Shown: positions 14,975 through 26,041 of the stretch, piece by piece
Numbering within the stretch: position 1 is the stretch's first letter
Layout: every line of letters begins with the position of its first letter
From: Diphasiastrum complanatum
Lineage: Eukaryota > Streptophyta > Lycopodiopsida > Lycopodiales > Lycopodiaceae
Assembly (NCBI GenBank): GCA_029204225.1
Contig: CM055106.1
Span: 46,113,180 to 46,177,179 of the forward strand
Direction: 5' to 3'
DNA length: 64,000 bases
Position numbers and translations under genes: made by a program
Notes under the pieces: generated by a model
Databases searched by the model: none
What the model was told of the DNA's origin: nothing
Seen by the model: the letters and a program-made list of their open reading frames with translations, nothing else

Positions 14975-15122
14975 CTTACATTCTACAGACTGCTTCAGTT
15001 CTTTCATTATTCTCATAGTCTGCATATTATTGCTAACCTAATCTACACAACAAACAAATAATTAAACTAAATCTACTACTGAAATCACAGAACATTAACA
15101 CAACAACCTCTAAACTGAAATC

Positions 15123-15430
15123 ACAGATCCTATAAAGTGCTTCTTACAACTGTCACTCAACAGTTGTAAGAAGAACTCGTCAAGGAGCCAAAAACCGGGA
15201 AACATCAGAAATCAGTGGAATGGTGGATCAGTCTCCAAGTCCTGCACATCTACCTGATGCTAACACAAATGGGAATCCTACAAAGTGCTTATTACAATTG
15301 TCACTCAAGAGTTGTAAGAAGAACTCCTCAGGGAGCCGATAAGTAGGAAGCATCTGAACTGAGTAGAATGATGGATCAGCATCCAAGCCTTGCACATCTA
15401 CTTGTTACTAATCCCAAACCAATCCTTAAA
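15123..15430. repeat. two ~154-bp tandem units, each with an inverted repeat
   Basis: Unit 1 starts near 15123 and unit 2 near 15277. Both carry AAAGTGCTT, then an inverted pair around TCACTCAA, then AGAACTC and GGAGCC, and later GATGGATCAG or similar and TTGCACATCTACTTG or similar. In unit 1 the arms CTTCTTACAACTG and CAGTTGTAAGAAG are a perfect 13-bp stem; in unit 2 the stem has mismatches. Noncoding. Confidence 0.8.
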
Positions 15431-16050
15431 AGAAAAATGGACAACAACAAACACATTCATACATCCGTACCCAAACTATATGCATGAAGATGGAGCATGG
15501 AAAGAAATGCAAGTAGTAGAATCTTCAATTCAAGGAACAACAACATTTCAATACATAATACATGCTATGGAACTCGTGGAGAAGGCCTCTATCTATACCC
15601 AAGAGTTGGTGAATCCAATTGTAACATAATTTGGATTCCACCTCTTACAACAGAGCCCAATCTATAAGGATTTGAGTTCCACCTCATTACATAATAGGAG
15701 GCCTCTTTATTAAAACATAACTCAAGTTGAGATAGTCTAAATTGCTAGCTCCCACATGGCTATCCATCTTCCGGGAATTACCGTGGAGCTCACAACTGTA
15801 CATTTTAGCCTAGCACTAATAATTCTCGTGCTCTCAGACTCAGCTCTCAACTTCATCTCTGTTGGAAACCCTTTTTGGGTGATGAGACACTGCATTGACA
15901 CCTCAGGGGCATGACATCGGCTAACAATATATTTTTTGAATTGCTTGCATTATAGCTTGGACATAGTGAAATGGTCGGAATGGAGCAAAAATTATGATGG
16001 TCATATTGCCCTTCGAATGTTGCTAACTTTCCTGGTGTTGTGAGAATTAG
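15431..16050. other. no gene seen
   Basis: A single 79-codon open frame without recognisable features; otherwise AT-rich spacer. Confidence 0.4.
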
Positions 16051-16827
16051 TTGATGTGCAAGTGCATGAACAATTCATGTTCTTACTTTGTAAAACATGG
16101 AGTTGCAAATGAAGTTCAATGGAAAGGTAGACTTCACAAGCCCATCACTAGTGGGGAGGCGACTAATGCCTATGGGACACTGGCATGTTTGCATTACAGA
16201 TTACAACCATTATGCTTGAGTTCATGTCCTACAATTATATATTATTGCATTCCTAGAAAACAAGATGCTATACATACTAGAGGGTGTGTGCATTTAGGAA
16301 TTCATGGACATCTATTTGCTCTTTGCAAATACGTTAAGAAATAAAAAAAATGTAATGGCAATTTTTTTTTAAAAGGACTTTTAGTTTTTAGGATAAATTG
16401 AAGGATCAAAGAGGTTAGAGCATTGGATGGCTCACAAGGGGATGCACTTGATAGTGTGTTCTATTTAAAAAATAGATGGTCATACATGTTATTCCATGGA
16501 ATTGTTTTTCTTGGCCAATTGCAAGATACAACTTTGGACACGATTCACATTTTCAAGATGTCAACTATGGATGCATATTCAAGGGTTGATATGGTAAACA
16601 AGATGCGACCAGCTGGAGAGCTTTGTAAACTTTGGGTGTGTTTTGATCACAACTACATACCTTGGCACTTTGCCACACGCATAACACGGGGTCAATTTGA
16701 AGCTCGTCATGTTCGCATGGCAACAACAATGGAAGTTTGTAATATTCCAAGACTTTTGCAAAAGTTTAGTATAGGAAATTTGATGTTACCTTTTTCCAAC
16801 TCGAGGAATTCGAAGAAAAAGATTTAA
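16051..16827 (+). other. two unrecognised open frames, possible element remnant
   Basis: Frames at 16051-16344 (97 codons, cysteine-rich) and 16423-16827 (134 codons) follow one another on the same strand. The second has a balanced composition and reads like protein (for example GELCKLWVCFDHNYIPWHF), but I cannot assign a family. No splice sites clearly join them. They could be parts of a decayed transposon or chance. Confidence 0.25.
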
Positions 16828-17628
16828 AAAATCCAAGGACTCAACCTTCATAGAGGATATGAAAGGTCAAGTAAGAATAACTCTCTTGAGCATGACCAAA
16901 TTTTAAAACTTGGGAGATTTGTGCTCCGTAAAGCACTTAAAAAAGTCTGCAATGTATTTTGAGGTAACCTTAATTGGAAGAATATGACAACTATAGCAAC
17001 TTCACACATCAGATCCTCTTAAAAAATTGTTTCACCCAGAGGTAAAAAGTCACACATGTTTTTACCAACAGCAAAAACTTATTACCTGATGTAAATTTTT
17101 TTTTTTTTCACTTACTGCAACCAAAAGTTACTACCTTATTATGTAAGACAATATTACTGTAAAAAAATCAGTAAATTCAATCTGTAAAAAATCAATTTGA
17201 ATGGAGAAGCTGCTGCAAATCAGGCATATTCATATTCTCACGTCCTTCAGCTTGCTTCACTTCATCCTAAGTTTTAATCTTTGCCAATCACTCAAGCTTC
17301 ACTGCTGGTAAAAGTTTATGGAAGCTGAGTTGATCCTCTCTGAAACGCTCAAACAGAGGATGAATAACTGAAAAGAGGTAGATCTTCTGTGCTCATGAAC
17401 AGCGCTGAGGAAAAGATCTTCTGCTCAGCGTCGTAGCAAGCAGCAGAAGCATGATGGAGAGTGCCGTAGCAGGCAGCAGTCGTAGCACGCAGCAGATGCA
17501 CAACCTCTGTCGCTAGTGAAGCCTGAACTCCCCGAACTCCACGCTATAGATGCGTGGCTGCAAGTGAAAATAAAAGGGCGGGGAGGTAAATCTCGGGAGT
17601 TCAAATTTTTTTTTACATGCTTTACGTG
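16828..17628. other. no gene seen
   Basis: AT-rich, then a moderately GC segment (17380-17560) with repeated CAGCAG and GTAGCA words. No supported gene. Confidence 0.4.
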
Positions 17629-17743
17629 GGGGAAGGCCCCCGCAATTGGGCCTTCCCCGTTTCAAGGCATTGGGCCCTCGGGCTCACGCCCTTTGGGACC
17701 AAGGCCTTGAAACGGGGAAGGCCCTCGGGCGGGGGCCTTCCCC
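17629..17743. repeat. GC-rich 115-bp foldback hairpin
   Basis: The left arm has GGGGAAGGCCCCCGC, a 5-base bulge, then GGCCTTCCCCGTTTCAAGGC. The right arm is its reverse complement with a 4-base bulge (GCCTTGAAACGGGGAAGGCC then GCGGGGGCCTTCCCC). Roughly 35 paired positions surround a ~34-base loop. Each arm block also contains the smaller palindrome GGGAAGGCC/GGCCTTCCC. It stands out sharply from the AT-rich surroundings. Confidence 0.85.
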
Positions 17744-18402
17744 TGTACTTATTGTGGGTGTAATTGGGAGCTTATTCACTCAAATTTGGTTATGCTTATC
17801 TATAGGTTTGTAACTTACATGTTATTTCAAATATTGTTCAAATATGGTAGCACAATGATGTTATTGTAACACATAAGAACCTTGACTATTACTTCATGTG
17901 TCTAGGGTTGGAATTCCAAAAGTTTGAGTGGCACGAAAGTTAATAAGTCTGAAGTGCACATGAAAAGAACTTAAACATCAACAAGAAAGACAATGTCACA
18001 GTTGGGGATGAAGGGCATATGAAGAGAGGTAAAACAACTAGTAGGAACACAGTGCCACAATCGTAGCAGTTGTCAAGGGGGAGAACATTCATGTGGCTTG
18101 TTGTGGTTGGTCAGGATGAGCCCGATTCCACAAAAAAGTTTAATTTGAACCATCCATTTGCAGCTACTATGTGAGCTATCCTTCGTTCGACGTCTTGTAG
18201 CAAGTTTCGCCACTCCTCTGGCTTAGTTTGCTACCATTGATAGCCAGCCTCCTCATGAAGGATAGATACCTAGTACAAAATATTACACTTTAAAGTGTGG
18301 TTGTAATTGGTAGCCTACTCACTCTGATTTGGACATCCTCATCCATCTGATGTCTACTGTAAATTGTAAAAATGATGCCAGTGCAATTAGTTGGTACAGA
18401 GA
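17744..18402. other. no gene seen
   Basis: AT-rich spacer. The words GTGTAATTGGGAGC and GTTGTAATTGGTAGC near 17757 and 18299, each followed by TTCACTCAAATTTGG or a similar phrase, show an old ~540-bp-spaced duplication. Confidence 0.4.
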
Positions 18403-18409
18403 GAATAGC

Positions 18410-18524
18410 CATCTACCCTCGTAGGCTCTTGTGGTGTGGTGGTCGAGAGCTATTTGTGTGGGTTTGATCTCCCAAATACAAACCACGCCCACACACATAG
18501 TAGGTGTTCCAAAAAAAAAAAAAA
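18410..18524 (+). mobile_element. SINE (tRNA-derived), poly(A) tail
   Basis: About 115 bases ending in 14 A residues. It holds a B-box-like GGGTTTGATCTCCC preceded by an A-box-like GTGGTGGTCGAGAGC region, as in tRNA-derived SINEs transcribed by RNA polymerase III. A 7-base duplication GAATAGC lies on both sides (18403-18409 and 18526-18532). Box matches are imperfect, so the call rests on the combination of boxes, tail and duplication. Confidence 0.55.
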
Positions 18525-18570
18525 GGAATAGCTAATGTACAATATATTTATTCCTCTTCTATTCACTTTC

Positions 18571-18575
18571 AAAAA
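18571..18575 (-). terminator. RNA polymerase III terminator of tRNA-Lys
   Basis: A TTTTT run on the minus strand, 23 bases past the tRNA 3' end; the first T run long enough to stop Pol III. Confidence 0.55.
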
Positions 18576-18598
18576 GAAATTGATTTTTCGTAGGTTTC

Positions 18599-18670
18599 GC
18601 CGTCTGTGGGAATCGAACCCACGACCACGTGGTTAAAAGCCACGCGCTCTACCAGCTGAGCTAAGACGGC
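18599..18670 (-). tRNA. tRNA-Lys (anticodon UUU)
   Basis: A 72-base cloverleaf on the minus strand. Acceptor arms GCCGTCT and AGACGGC pair fully. D arm GCTC/GAGC encloses AGCTGGTA, anticodon stem CGTGG/CCACG encloses CTTTTAA with anticodon TTT, and the T arm GTGGG/CCCAC encloses TTCGATT. Internal A and B boxes are intact. No intron. It reads AAA and AAG lysine codons. All stems are perfect, so it is very probably functional; the non-organellar setting points to the cytosolic tRNA. Confidence 0.97.
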
Positions 18671-19478
18671 TACATGTCGATACTGAAGATTCAGAAGTCT
18701 CTAAACTTTTTCAAAAATTGCATGCGGAGCGTATTCAAAAGGGTGAGAGAGAAATCATGCACGGTAGGATTTTCTTCGATCATCCGATGATGTCGCCGCT
18801 CTCGCTGCCATACATGCATCACCACCATCAATTCACTTCAGCTGCACCATTCTCGAAAATTAAAGACTCCAGTTACATGGTAATAATGATGGCGATTTTG
18901 TTGGGAGCCAGATTTTGTCGGTTACATGCATGACGCGGATCGCAATATAATTTCTGAAAATATCAGACGAAAATCTTCGTAATTCATCCCTCTTGACGCT
19001 GTTCCGTTCGGCTGGCTGGCATAATCTCTTATTTATTCTTTGATAATTTCTTCCATGCTTGCTTGCCTTGATCTCTACTTCTAATTCTTCACGGCATGCA
19101 TGAACGTTTGATTTTCAATTTTACTTACTTCGTTGTCGAATTAAAATATTTGAAAATGAATGATTAGGAGCTGAGTCTGATTGACATGGTAATAATCTTA
19201 CCACTTTTGTTAATTAATTTATGCCTGTTGTTGCTCGAGCTTAAACTTTTGACCTTAGATATTCGCGCTTCAAGCTGTACTAATAGATCTTCACATGGAA
19301 ATTGATTCTTTCATATTTATTAATTAGCATCTCACTTGTCTGTTTAAACGTACTTCCATGATCTGTACTCCCAGAAGGCGAAAGCAAATTGAGCATTGAA
19401 AAGTCGTGAGCACGGCCTTAAGGACACAGGTCCCATCTGGATTCCTCATCAGGTTCTAGCTTACAAATCTGTGGATCA
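18671..19478. other. spacer and likely promoter region of the membrane protein gene
   Basis: No other gene seen. The several hundred bases before 19479 must hold the promoter and leader of that gene, but no sharp TATA box could be singled out in this AT-rich sequence. Confidence 0.4.
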
Positions 19479-20093
19479 ATGGCGGAACAAATTGGAAACA
19501 ATCATCATGAAGGATGGTCTCCAAGTGCAAACACTACTAAAATTATTAAACAAGCGCTTCGATGGAGCAACTACATACTGCTTGCTGGAGCTATATTGAC
19601 GTTGTTATTAGTATTTGAAATCAACAGGTCACCAACTTTGACAGGAGGAGCTTTTATTGCGGTCTCATCGGTAAGCTTTGTCTCAGGAGTTTTCGGTTGT
19701 GTTTCCTCGGGCCAGAGCGGGTGCTTCATTCCCCATATCGTTTTCGTCTGCTTCTCTGCTGCTGGACTGGGAGGGACTTCTTATGCAATCTTCTTCTCGA
19801 ATGAGCGTTTACGGCATCTTTTGAAGGCTACGCGAACGGCTCATGATGCTAGGGTGATCACGATGCTAGAGGGATGCATGTTTACTATAATGCTTTGCAT
19901 CCAGCTAATCGTCACACTTCTAGCTATTGCTGTCCATGCCTTTGATTTAATTGATTTCTACGAGGATATAGAAGTTCAGAAAATTCGAAATTGCAAAAAA
20001 TCCTTCGAAGTCCATCTCGGTTCGTTGTCCCATACAAAAGAAAAGCATCAAAGTCTTGACGAGGATGGATATTTTGACGAACTGAACATATAA
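19479..20093 (+). CDS. four-span plant membrane protein, 204 aa, function unknown
   Basis: Intact single-exon frame from ATGGCGG (good plant start context) to TAA. Hydrophobic spans lie at about residues 30-48, 55-75, 83-105 and 130-155. The N-terminus is short and polar and the C-terminal ~48 residues are charged (ending DEDGYFDELNI), which fits a tetraspan protein with both tails on one side. Span two and the loop after it are Gly/Ser/Cys-rich (GVFGCVSSGQSGC). The basic loop after span three (NERLRHLLKATRTAHDARV) may form an amphipathic helix. I do not recognise a named family; no enzyme motif or signal peptide is seen. There is no operon-like context; tRNA-Lys lies 0.8 kb upstream on the other strand. 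An upstream overlapping frame was rejected because its composition is poor. Confidence 0.75.
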   Translation: MAEQIGNNHHEGWSPSANTTKIIKQALRWSNYILLAGAILTLLLVFEINRSPTLTGGAFIAVSSVSFVSGVFGCVSSGQSGCFIPHIVFVCFSAAGLGGTSYAIFFSNERLRHLLKATRTAHDARVITMLEGCMFTIMLCIQLIVTLLAIAVHAFDLIDFYEDIEVQKIRNCKKSFEVHLGSLSHTKEKHQSLDEDGYFDELNI

Positions 20094-22055
20094 TATGAGC
20101 ATGTACACGAATAATTCGTTTGAATTATTGGTCTACGTTATAAGAACTACGCATTTCTAACATTCTGTTTTTTCCTAGCCAAATTTAAGACGGTTATTTT
20201 GTATTGAATAGATTTAAACGACTGGTATGTGAGATTCACGGGTACTAGTACTGTTGGTGAGAATTGTTGCGCTTTTAATTTCAGGTGATAACATATGAGA
20301 TGTGCATGATCATTGTCATGCTGTGAGAAGAAGCTGCAAGGCTTTGATTGCGTTACTTGAGATCTTTTTGCGGATGAGTTTTTGGTAAGTTAAAGCACAC
20401 CTGCTTCCGGTCTTGCATACTAGTTTTTCATAGTAGACAGCAATCTAGGAAGGTATGCTGATTTCTCCATTGTCCAGATCATGAGTTGTATGCCTGTGTT
20501 ATGTTACCTAGTTCAATCAATCTTTCAAGCTTACAAGTATCACAGCAGTAGAATAATTGAAGCTGCATGCTATGGGAAGTATGGTCTAACGCTTGCTGTT
20601 GAGGTATGCAACGATCAACCGCATTAAAATCCTTATGACTCTCAAAATTTTCTTCAAATTTCCATAAGAAAGTCATTAAAATCCATACTTCTCAAAATTT
20701 TTATAAGAAAGTCGTGATCATTGCTCTCCATATTATGCAATCCACGCTACATGGCATGCAAATCAAAGGAGACATACGCAATGGATCACAAAAAATCTTA
20801 ATATGCATAAGCATGGCCCATGCCTTTATGCCCTCTAATGTGGGTACACGCATGCATTTCTATAGCTTACATGGACATGGCCAAATGAGGATGATATATA
20901 TCTGGTCATGCACATGCATGGAAATATACCTTCATGCATGATCTCATGCATCTCCCATGAGAGTGGAGTCTCACATATTTAAACAATCTCATCAAAGACG
21001 ATCATGAGTGGCCTTGCATTAGGCAAAGCTTTGTTGGCATTTTGTCTTAGATTGGAATGAGTCTTGTTTGAAATTATTAGGTTGAATTCAGTAGTGAAAG
21101 AAAATTGTGTATATTGTTTTGTAACAAGGGGGTTGTTGAACCTTGGAATGTTGTTTGGCAATTTAAAATGAAAGTATGTTGAATGGTGATCTAACTAGTA
21201 TGTTTTTGTCAAGTCAAATTTACAAGCATGTAACAAAGGAGTATTTGTCTGAGTTTTGCAAATAGTGGTGGTTATATGCATGTTAATTGGAATATGTTAA
21301 AGTTCGAAGATGTCATCCTATATGTTTAACTTAATATTGATTTAATCTCTTAGGATTATGGTAGGCAATATTTGCTATCGGTTGAATGTTGTTTTTATGA
21401 ATTTGCAATAAAGTATCATCAAATAATTCATATTAGTTTAGTTTTACAATATTTATAGACATCGTTTATCAAGGTTTTTGTTCTATGATTTTTTGTATTA
21501 CATAGTGTATGATAAAAACTCATTGTAGGGATATAACGATGAGTCTTCTCATCAAATCAAAACTACATTTGTCTTGCACTAAAAGCAACAAAATAAGTAT
21601 ATAAGATAAATATATTACAATTGTACCTATGATTATAAATATCAAAAGAATTATTCACATAGAATATGCAATTGTTTCCGACATTTCTAAACTAGATACC
21701 AACAATTGACACTACCAAAAAACAATAGGATCCATCATATTAAACTTTAAAACAATGTGCTCAAATGCGAAGATAATTTCTTTCACATTGCATGGAAATT
21801 GCCCACTCAACTACAAACATCTAGTCGAGGTTGTGTCCAAAAATTACTTCTTTATATCAACACCAACAAGTTTTGAATGTAAATGACTCCAAAATTGTGA
21901 ACATTAATTAAAAAGCAAGTAGTTCTAAGAATCAAATAAACATGAATCAAGTGATTTAGATGTATTTAATTATCAAGTTGTTGAAAAGAATCGATTGGTT
22001 TTTGCTCTATTGTACCTTGGTGGCTTTCTTGTATCCTAATTGATCTTGCATGCAA
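20094..22055. other. no gene seen; CATGCATG-rich patch
   Basis: 3' flank of the membrane protein gene, then spacer. 20730-20970 has many CATGCATG/ATGCAT words, the RY-type palindrome. 20625-20715 holds an imperfect duplication around CTCAAAATTTT and ATAAGAAAGTC. No coding signal. Confidence 0.45.
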
Positions 22056-22100
22056 CTTGTAGAAGAGTGTCACATGTAGACATGGGCACTCTTCTACAAG
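22056..22100. repeat. perfect 14-bp-stem hairpin
   Basis: CTTGTAGAAGAGTG (22056-22069) and CACTCTTCTACAAG (22087-22100) are exact inverted arms around a 17-base loop. Just to the right, GGACGACCAACCC and GGATGACCAACCC recur about 80 bases apart. Confidence 0.85.
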
Positions 22101-22965
22101 ATAAATATGTGTAAGAATTATTGAGAACAACAACATTGCACAATGGACACCAAGTTGTTCTTATGGACGACCAACCCATGAAACTCAAATAAGAGAAATA
22201 TAAAATTAGATTTACAACATTCGAATACACATCTTATTCTTGTGGATGACCAACCCCATCACAAATCCACAATGAAAAACCAATAAAACCACAAAATCAA
22301 CATCCTCATCATTTAGCAATTTAAAATTTAAATATGCTAGTTTTTAACTACATGTTTATTTGTTAACATAGTGCCACCATTGAGGTTTGAGATCTCGTAT
22401 GGCCTTTTGCAAGATAGCAATCAGTTTGTTATATGGTAGTAGTGAGTCATTGTACAAGATGTCAATCAATTGTTGACTATTGAAAATTTGTACATCATCA
22501 TGTATGATAATTGGGATGCATCACAAGTATACATCAACATCACACAAATTCTTAATCATATAAAGAGTCATTGTACAAGACTTCAATCAGTGTTGAATCT
22601 TGCAATTTTGGAAGACATTTTGTAAGGTAGTAATGAGTTGCACAAAATTTAATGATGCATTGTATCTTGCAAATTATGCATGGTGCATAGCATTTTATAA
22701 GGTAGTCATGAGAGAAGATGGAGAAAACCTTCCATGCTAGTCACTTGTGATGCCACGAAATTATTAAATATTGAATATCAACGTAAATATGGCATGATAT
22801 ACTCGGAAATGAAGATATGAGCCGGATAAGTATAAATCATGACGAGGCCTAAGTCATTTTTCGAGAATATATCTCCTAAGTACTTGCCTTATAATAAAGG
22901 GCAAGACCTTTAAAAGGAAAGACATTGCCTTGGATAACCTTTACTAGGTCGTCCATACGAAACGA
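22101..22965. other. no gene seen
   Basis: AT-rich spacer with loosely repeated phrases (ATTGTACAAGA, TTTGTAAGGTAGTAATGAG and variants at 22430-22720), suggesting an old degraded repeat. Confidence 0.4.
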
Positions 22966-24256
22966 CTAGATATGACGAATCTCTTTGATCTTCAGTAGGT
23001 GATCAGCAACAGTTGCACCGTCATCCATCCGCAATGTGTGCAGCCTCGTCTTCAAGAATAGCACTCGAGATGTGTTTGTGGTCTCAAACAATGCCTTCAA
23101 CGTATCCCATGCTTCTTTTGGTCCTTTCTGAATCCGAAATGTAGGGAATAATTGCATCTCTAACTGATAAGTTGATGACATTTTGTGCTTTCCGTTTTCT
23201 CCTGTCAAATGCCCGCTGATCTTCTTCAATCACTGGCCTTGTCTCTTCACCTGTCACGATCTCCCATAGCTCATTTTCCATCAAAATGTTTTTCAGTTTG
23301 AATTTCGAAACTGCATAGTTGCCGGCTCCTTCCAATTTGCTTGACTCATTGAGGATACTCTCGCTTAGAGTTGCCATTACTGAACAAATGATTTCGGATC
23401 AAGTAATTTATCACACCACAAAACTGTATATTTTTCTGGTTATACACCTGATATCGAAATGGAGCACGGAAGTACAGCTGCTCAGGATCCTCTCTGACTT
23501 GTGCGCGTGGATCCGATATTGGAGCATGCGATATCGGACTGGAGTGCGGATGTACAACTGCTCGGAATTTTCTTTAGCTCGTGCGCTTGGATCCGATATC
23601 ATTATGAAAAATATCGGATTGGAGCGCGGATGTACGACTGCTCGGGTTTTTCTTCAGCTAGTGCGCTTGGATCCGATATTGATACGGATATAAAAAAAAG
23701 AAAATATAAAAACTTTCAAAGGGAATATTCTAGATTCCTACTTTGGCGAGGCGGCTACGCCGCCTCCTCTTTGCTTAGATTTCGAAACGAGTGACCGTTC
23801 AAACAGACAGATATCAGTAATGTGAAAGGTATGAAACGATGTGCTTTTGAAACACTTTTTCCTGGCATGTGCCTCTCTTCCAATGAACAAGACACTATTT
23901 GGTGTGATTTGCAGTACCCCAAACAAACAAATGAGAGATTTATTGGCACAACTCTCTGACAAATGACACTTTTCACAAAGACTAAAAAAAAATTGTAAAA
24001 CTTTTCCCACTCAACAGATTTTCAATCTGTTTGATGCTGCCCTGGCCTTTCCAATGCCTTTGAGACTGTGTCTTCGTTCCCCACTATTAACCATGAGCTC
24101 AAAAACCTACAAAATACATCAAGAAGGATTTTTTCCAGCCGTTTTTGTCTCTCCAAGCTTTCACCTCCTGTGAAGGACTTTCTCACTTCGTTGTGAAGCC
24201 TATGACAAGCTGTATCCACTGATCAGGCACGCAGGACTATCGTAGCTCTGATACCA
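22966..24256 (-). mobile_element. Ty1/Copia element C: gag remnant and primer-binding site, broken
   Basis: Fossil. Minus-strand gag-like frames lie at 22966-23377, with KFKLKNILMENELWEIV (N-terminal gag) and EAWDTLKALFETTN followed by LKTRLHTLRMDDG (the UBN2-type gag core). A primer site complementary to initiator tRNA-Met, TGGTATCAGAGC, is at 24245-24256 (minus strand), next to the start of an LTR. No pol is seen; the element is a fragment with several breaks. The sequence between gag and primer site includes a tandem repeat (23448-23690). Confidence 0.8.
23448..23690. repeat. ~75-85-bp tandem repeat, three copies
   Basis: Recurring order: GATATCG, GGAGCGCGGATGTAC, ACTGCTCGG, TTCTT.AGCT.GTGCGC, TTGGATCCGATAT. 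Copies start near 23453, 23532 and 23607 and differ by substitutions and small gaps. They lie in the leader region of Copia element C. Confidence 0.8.
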
Positions 24257-24331
24257 TGTCAACAAATTTCTTTTGGTGGGTAGCTAGCACTCCATCTCAA
24301 GGGTGCTAACTGCCCCCTGAGAGACTTTGCT

Positions 24332-24408
<77 letters not shown>

Positions 24409-24620
24409 GGGCTCTATTATGTACATATATTGCCTTATTCACTTCACAAACCTCTGTGGAATATAAATGTCGCATACTAACCTTATTTGCTAGTGGTGGC
24501 AAAAAAATGCCTTACTATGATAAAAGACCCCACTTAATAGAAAAGGTTTTTTTTTTTTTTTTTGGAAATGGTGGGAAAGTTGTGAATCTTTCAATGGCTA
24601 GGATCTATGCACATTATGGA
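24257..24620 (-). repeat. 5' LTR of Copia element C (inner edge only)
   Basis: On the minus strand the sequence ends TTGACA immediately before the TGGTATCAGAGC primer site, as expected for an LTR 3' end. The outer edge could not be found; 24620 is a guess. The (CT)n array at 24334 would lie inside it. Confidence 0.4.
24334..24406. repeat. (CT)n microsatellite
   Basis: About 73 bases of pure CT on the plus strand. Confidence 0.97.
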
Positions 24621-24722
24621 CAGTCAATCTAATGGTGAGCAGCAGTTTGCACTTAGTACACCTAAGTGTCCTCTGGTTCTATAAAGAGGGAATTCACACA
24701 ACCCTATTCACCTTCCCTCATG

Positions 24723-24725
<3 letters not shown>

Positions 24726-24790
<65 letters not shown>
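24726..24790. repeat. (CT)n microsatellite
   Basis: About 64 bases of pure CT on the plus strand. Between this and the previous array (24407-24725) no gene is seen. Confidence 0.97.
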
Positions 24791-24791
<1 letters not shown>

Positions 24792-25552
24792 CCTCATTCT
24801 TGCTTTCTTGGTGCTCGACCGTACGGTGATTGTGATTGAAGAGAACGTTCGTGGATGCTATTGGAAGAACAATTGTATTGCAAACAAGGGTGAGAACGTT
24901 TTGAATGGTAGCCGCTGATAAGGATGCATGCATGCTAAGGATGAATGCTCATAGGGTGTTGTGATTACCATTGTGTAGTAGCAAGGTTTGACTCGCATAT
25001 TGGGATTGGATAATACTACAAGCAATCGCTGTCCCAACAGGCATAAGTGGGCAATTTTTCAGGTATTTTTTCAACCTTTTTTGGCTTATAAAATGCGCTG
25101 GACAACAAACCAACGGTTGAATATTATTATCAACTCTTTTGCAAAGTGTTTAATCGCTGGTCAGCGCCCTCTCTAATGCGGATCTGGCCGCTGGCTAGCG
25201 CTGGTTTTATGAGTATTAATGCTTGAACTACAATGATCTCCCATATGCTCTTTGTATGAGCAATGTTGCTTGCATTTGTCAATACGTAATGCGTTCAAAA
25301 ATGTGATAGACTGCTGTCTTTCCAGTTGGTTTCTGGATTTACCAGAAGCTGTAGCATGAATATGGTTGCAAATCACGCATTGTTCCTCACACATATGTGC
25401 TAGAAATATGTCGTTATCACAATATACTGATGGTTGATGAAAGAAATGACTGTAATCAAATGCTGCCTAAGTGTATGTGTCTCAGTATTCGATAAGAGCT
25501 CACTACGATAATAGATTAATGATAATACATGTGATTATCTCTGTCTCACACA
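24791..25552. other. no gene seen
   Basis: Spacer. A small GC-richer patch with GCTGGTCAGCGCC and GCTGGCTAGCGC at 25150-25205 forms a weak inverted pair. Confidence 0.4.
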
Positions 25553-25945
25553 GTTTTACAGCACAAAAAAGCACGAAGGGTTTAGGTATACTCCAATTGA
25601 CAGCAAGTATAAGGTACGTATGACACTCAGAACATTTACACTCCGGATTATGCTTTTAAAAGAGGACAATAAACTCATGTGGTACATACTATAAACTAAT
25701 TGGACTACTCGTACACATGTCTCTATGCTATGGCGATTCTTAGAAATGGATACGGAAGGTCAATCTTCGCAACTACATACCACAAATGTGATCGCATCGC
25801 AAGAATTGGTTTTGTCTACCATTCAGGTCAGGTTTGGCCGTAGTACTTATAACAAAAACTAGCAAGGGAAGATTGGACTACAATAAACTTTATTTTACAT
25901 TGCAAGCTAATTAGTTGAGCTCAACGTATTTTGTACGTAAACTGG
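25553..25945. repeat. long direct repeat, copy 1
   Basis: About 390 bases starting TTTACAGCACAAAAAAGCACG. The same sequence with few changes is found at 26644-26911, and its last ~120 bases (from TTTGGCCGTAGTACTT) at 27570-27690. The two copies flank the reverse-transcriptase fragment at 26148-26640, so they may be parts of one element. Confidence 0.85.
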
Positions 25946-26041
25946 CTATGGAGAGACTTGACAGCCCAAACTTTATACCTTTCCCTGATTCTACAAGTAA
26001 TTTCGTCTTAAATTCCTAAGAATACATTGATACATCTATGA

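Noticed and set aside
17380-17560. Possible rRNA or organelle-derived patch suggested by higher GC
   Set aside because: No conserved rRNA words or tRNA folds could be recognised.
23319-23794. Plus-strand frames of 97-124 codons
   Set aside because: Shadows of a minus-strand Copia gag remnant and a tandem repeat.
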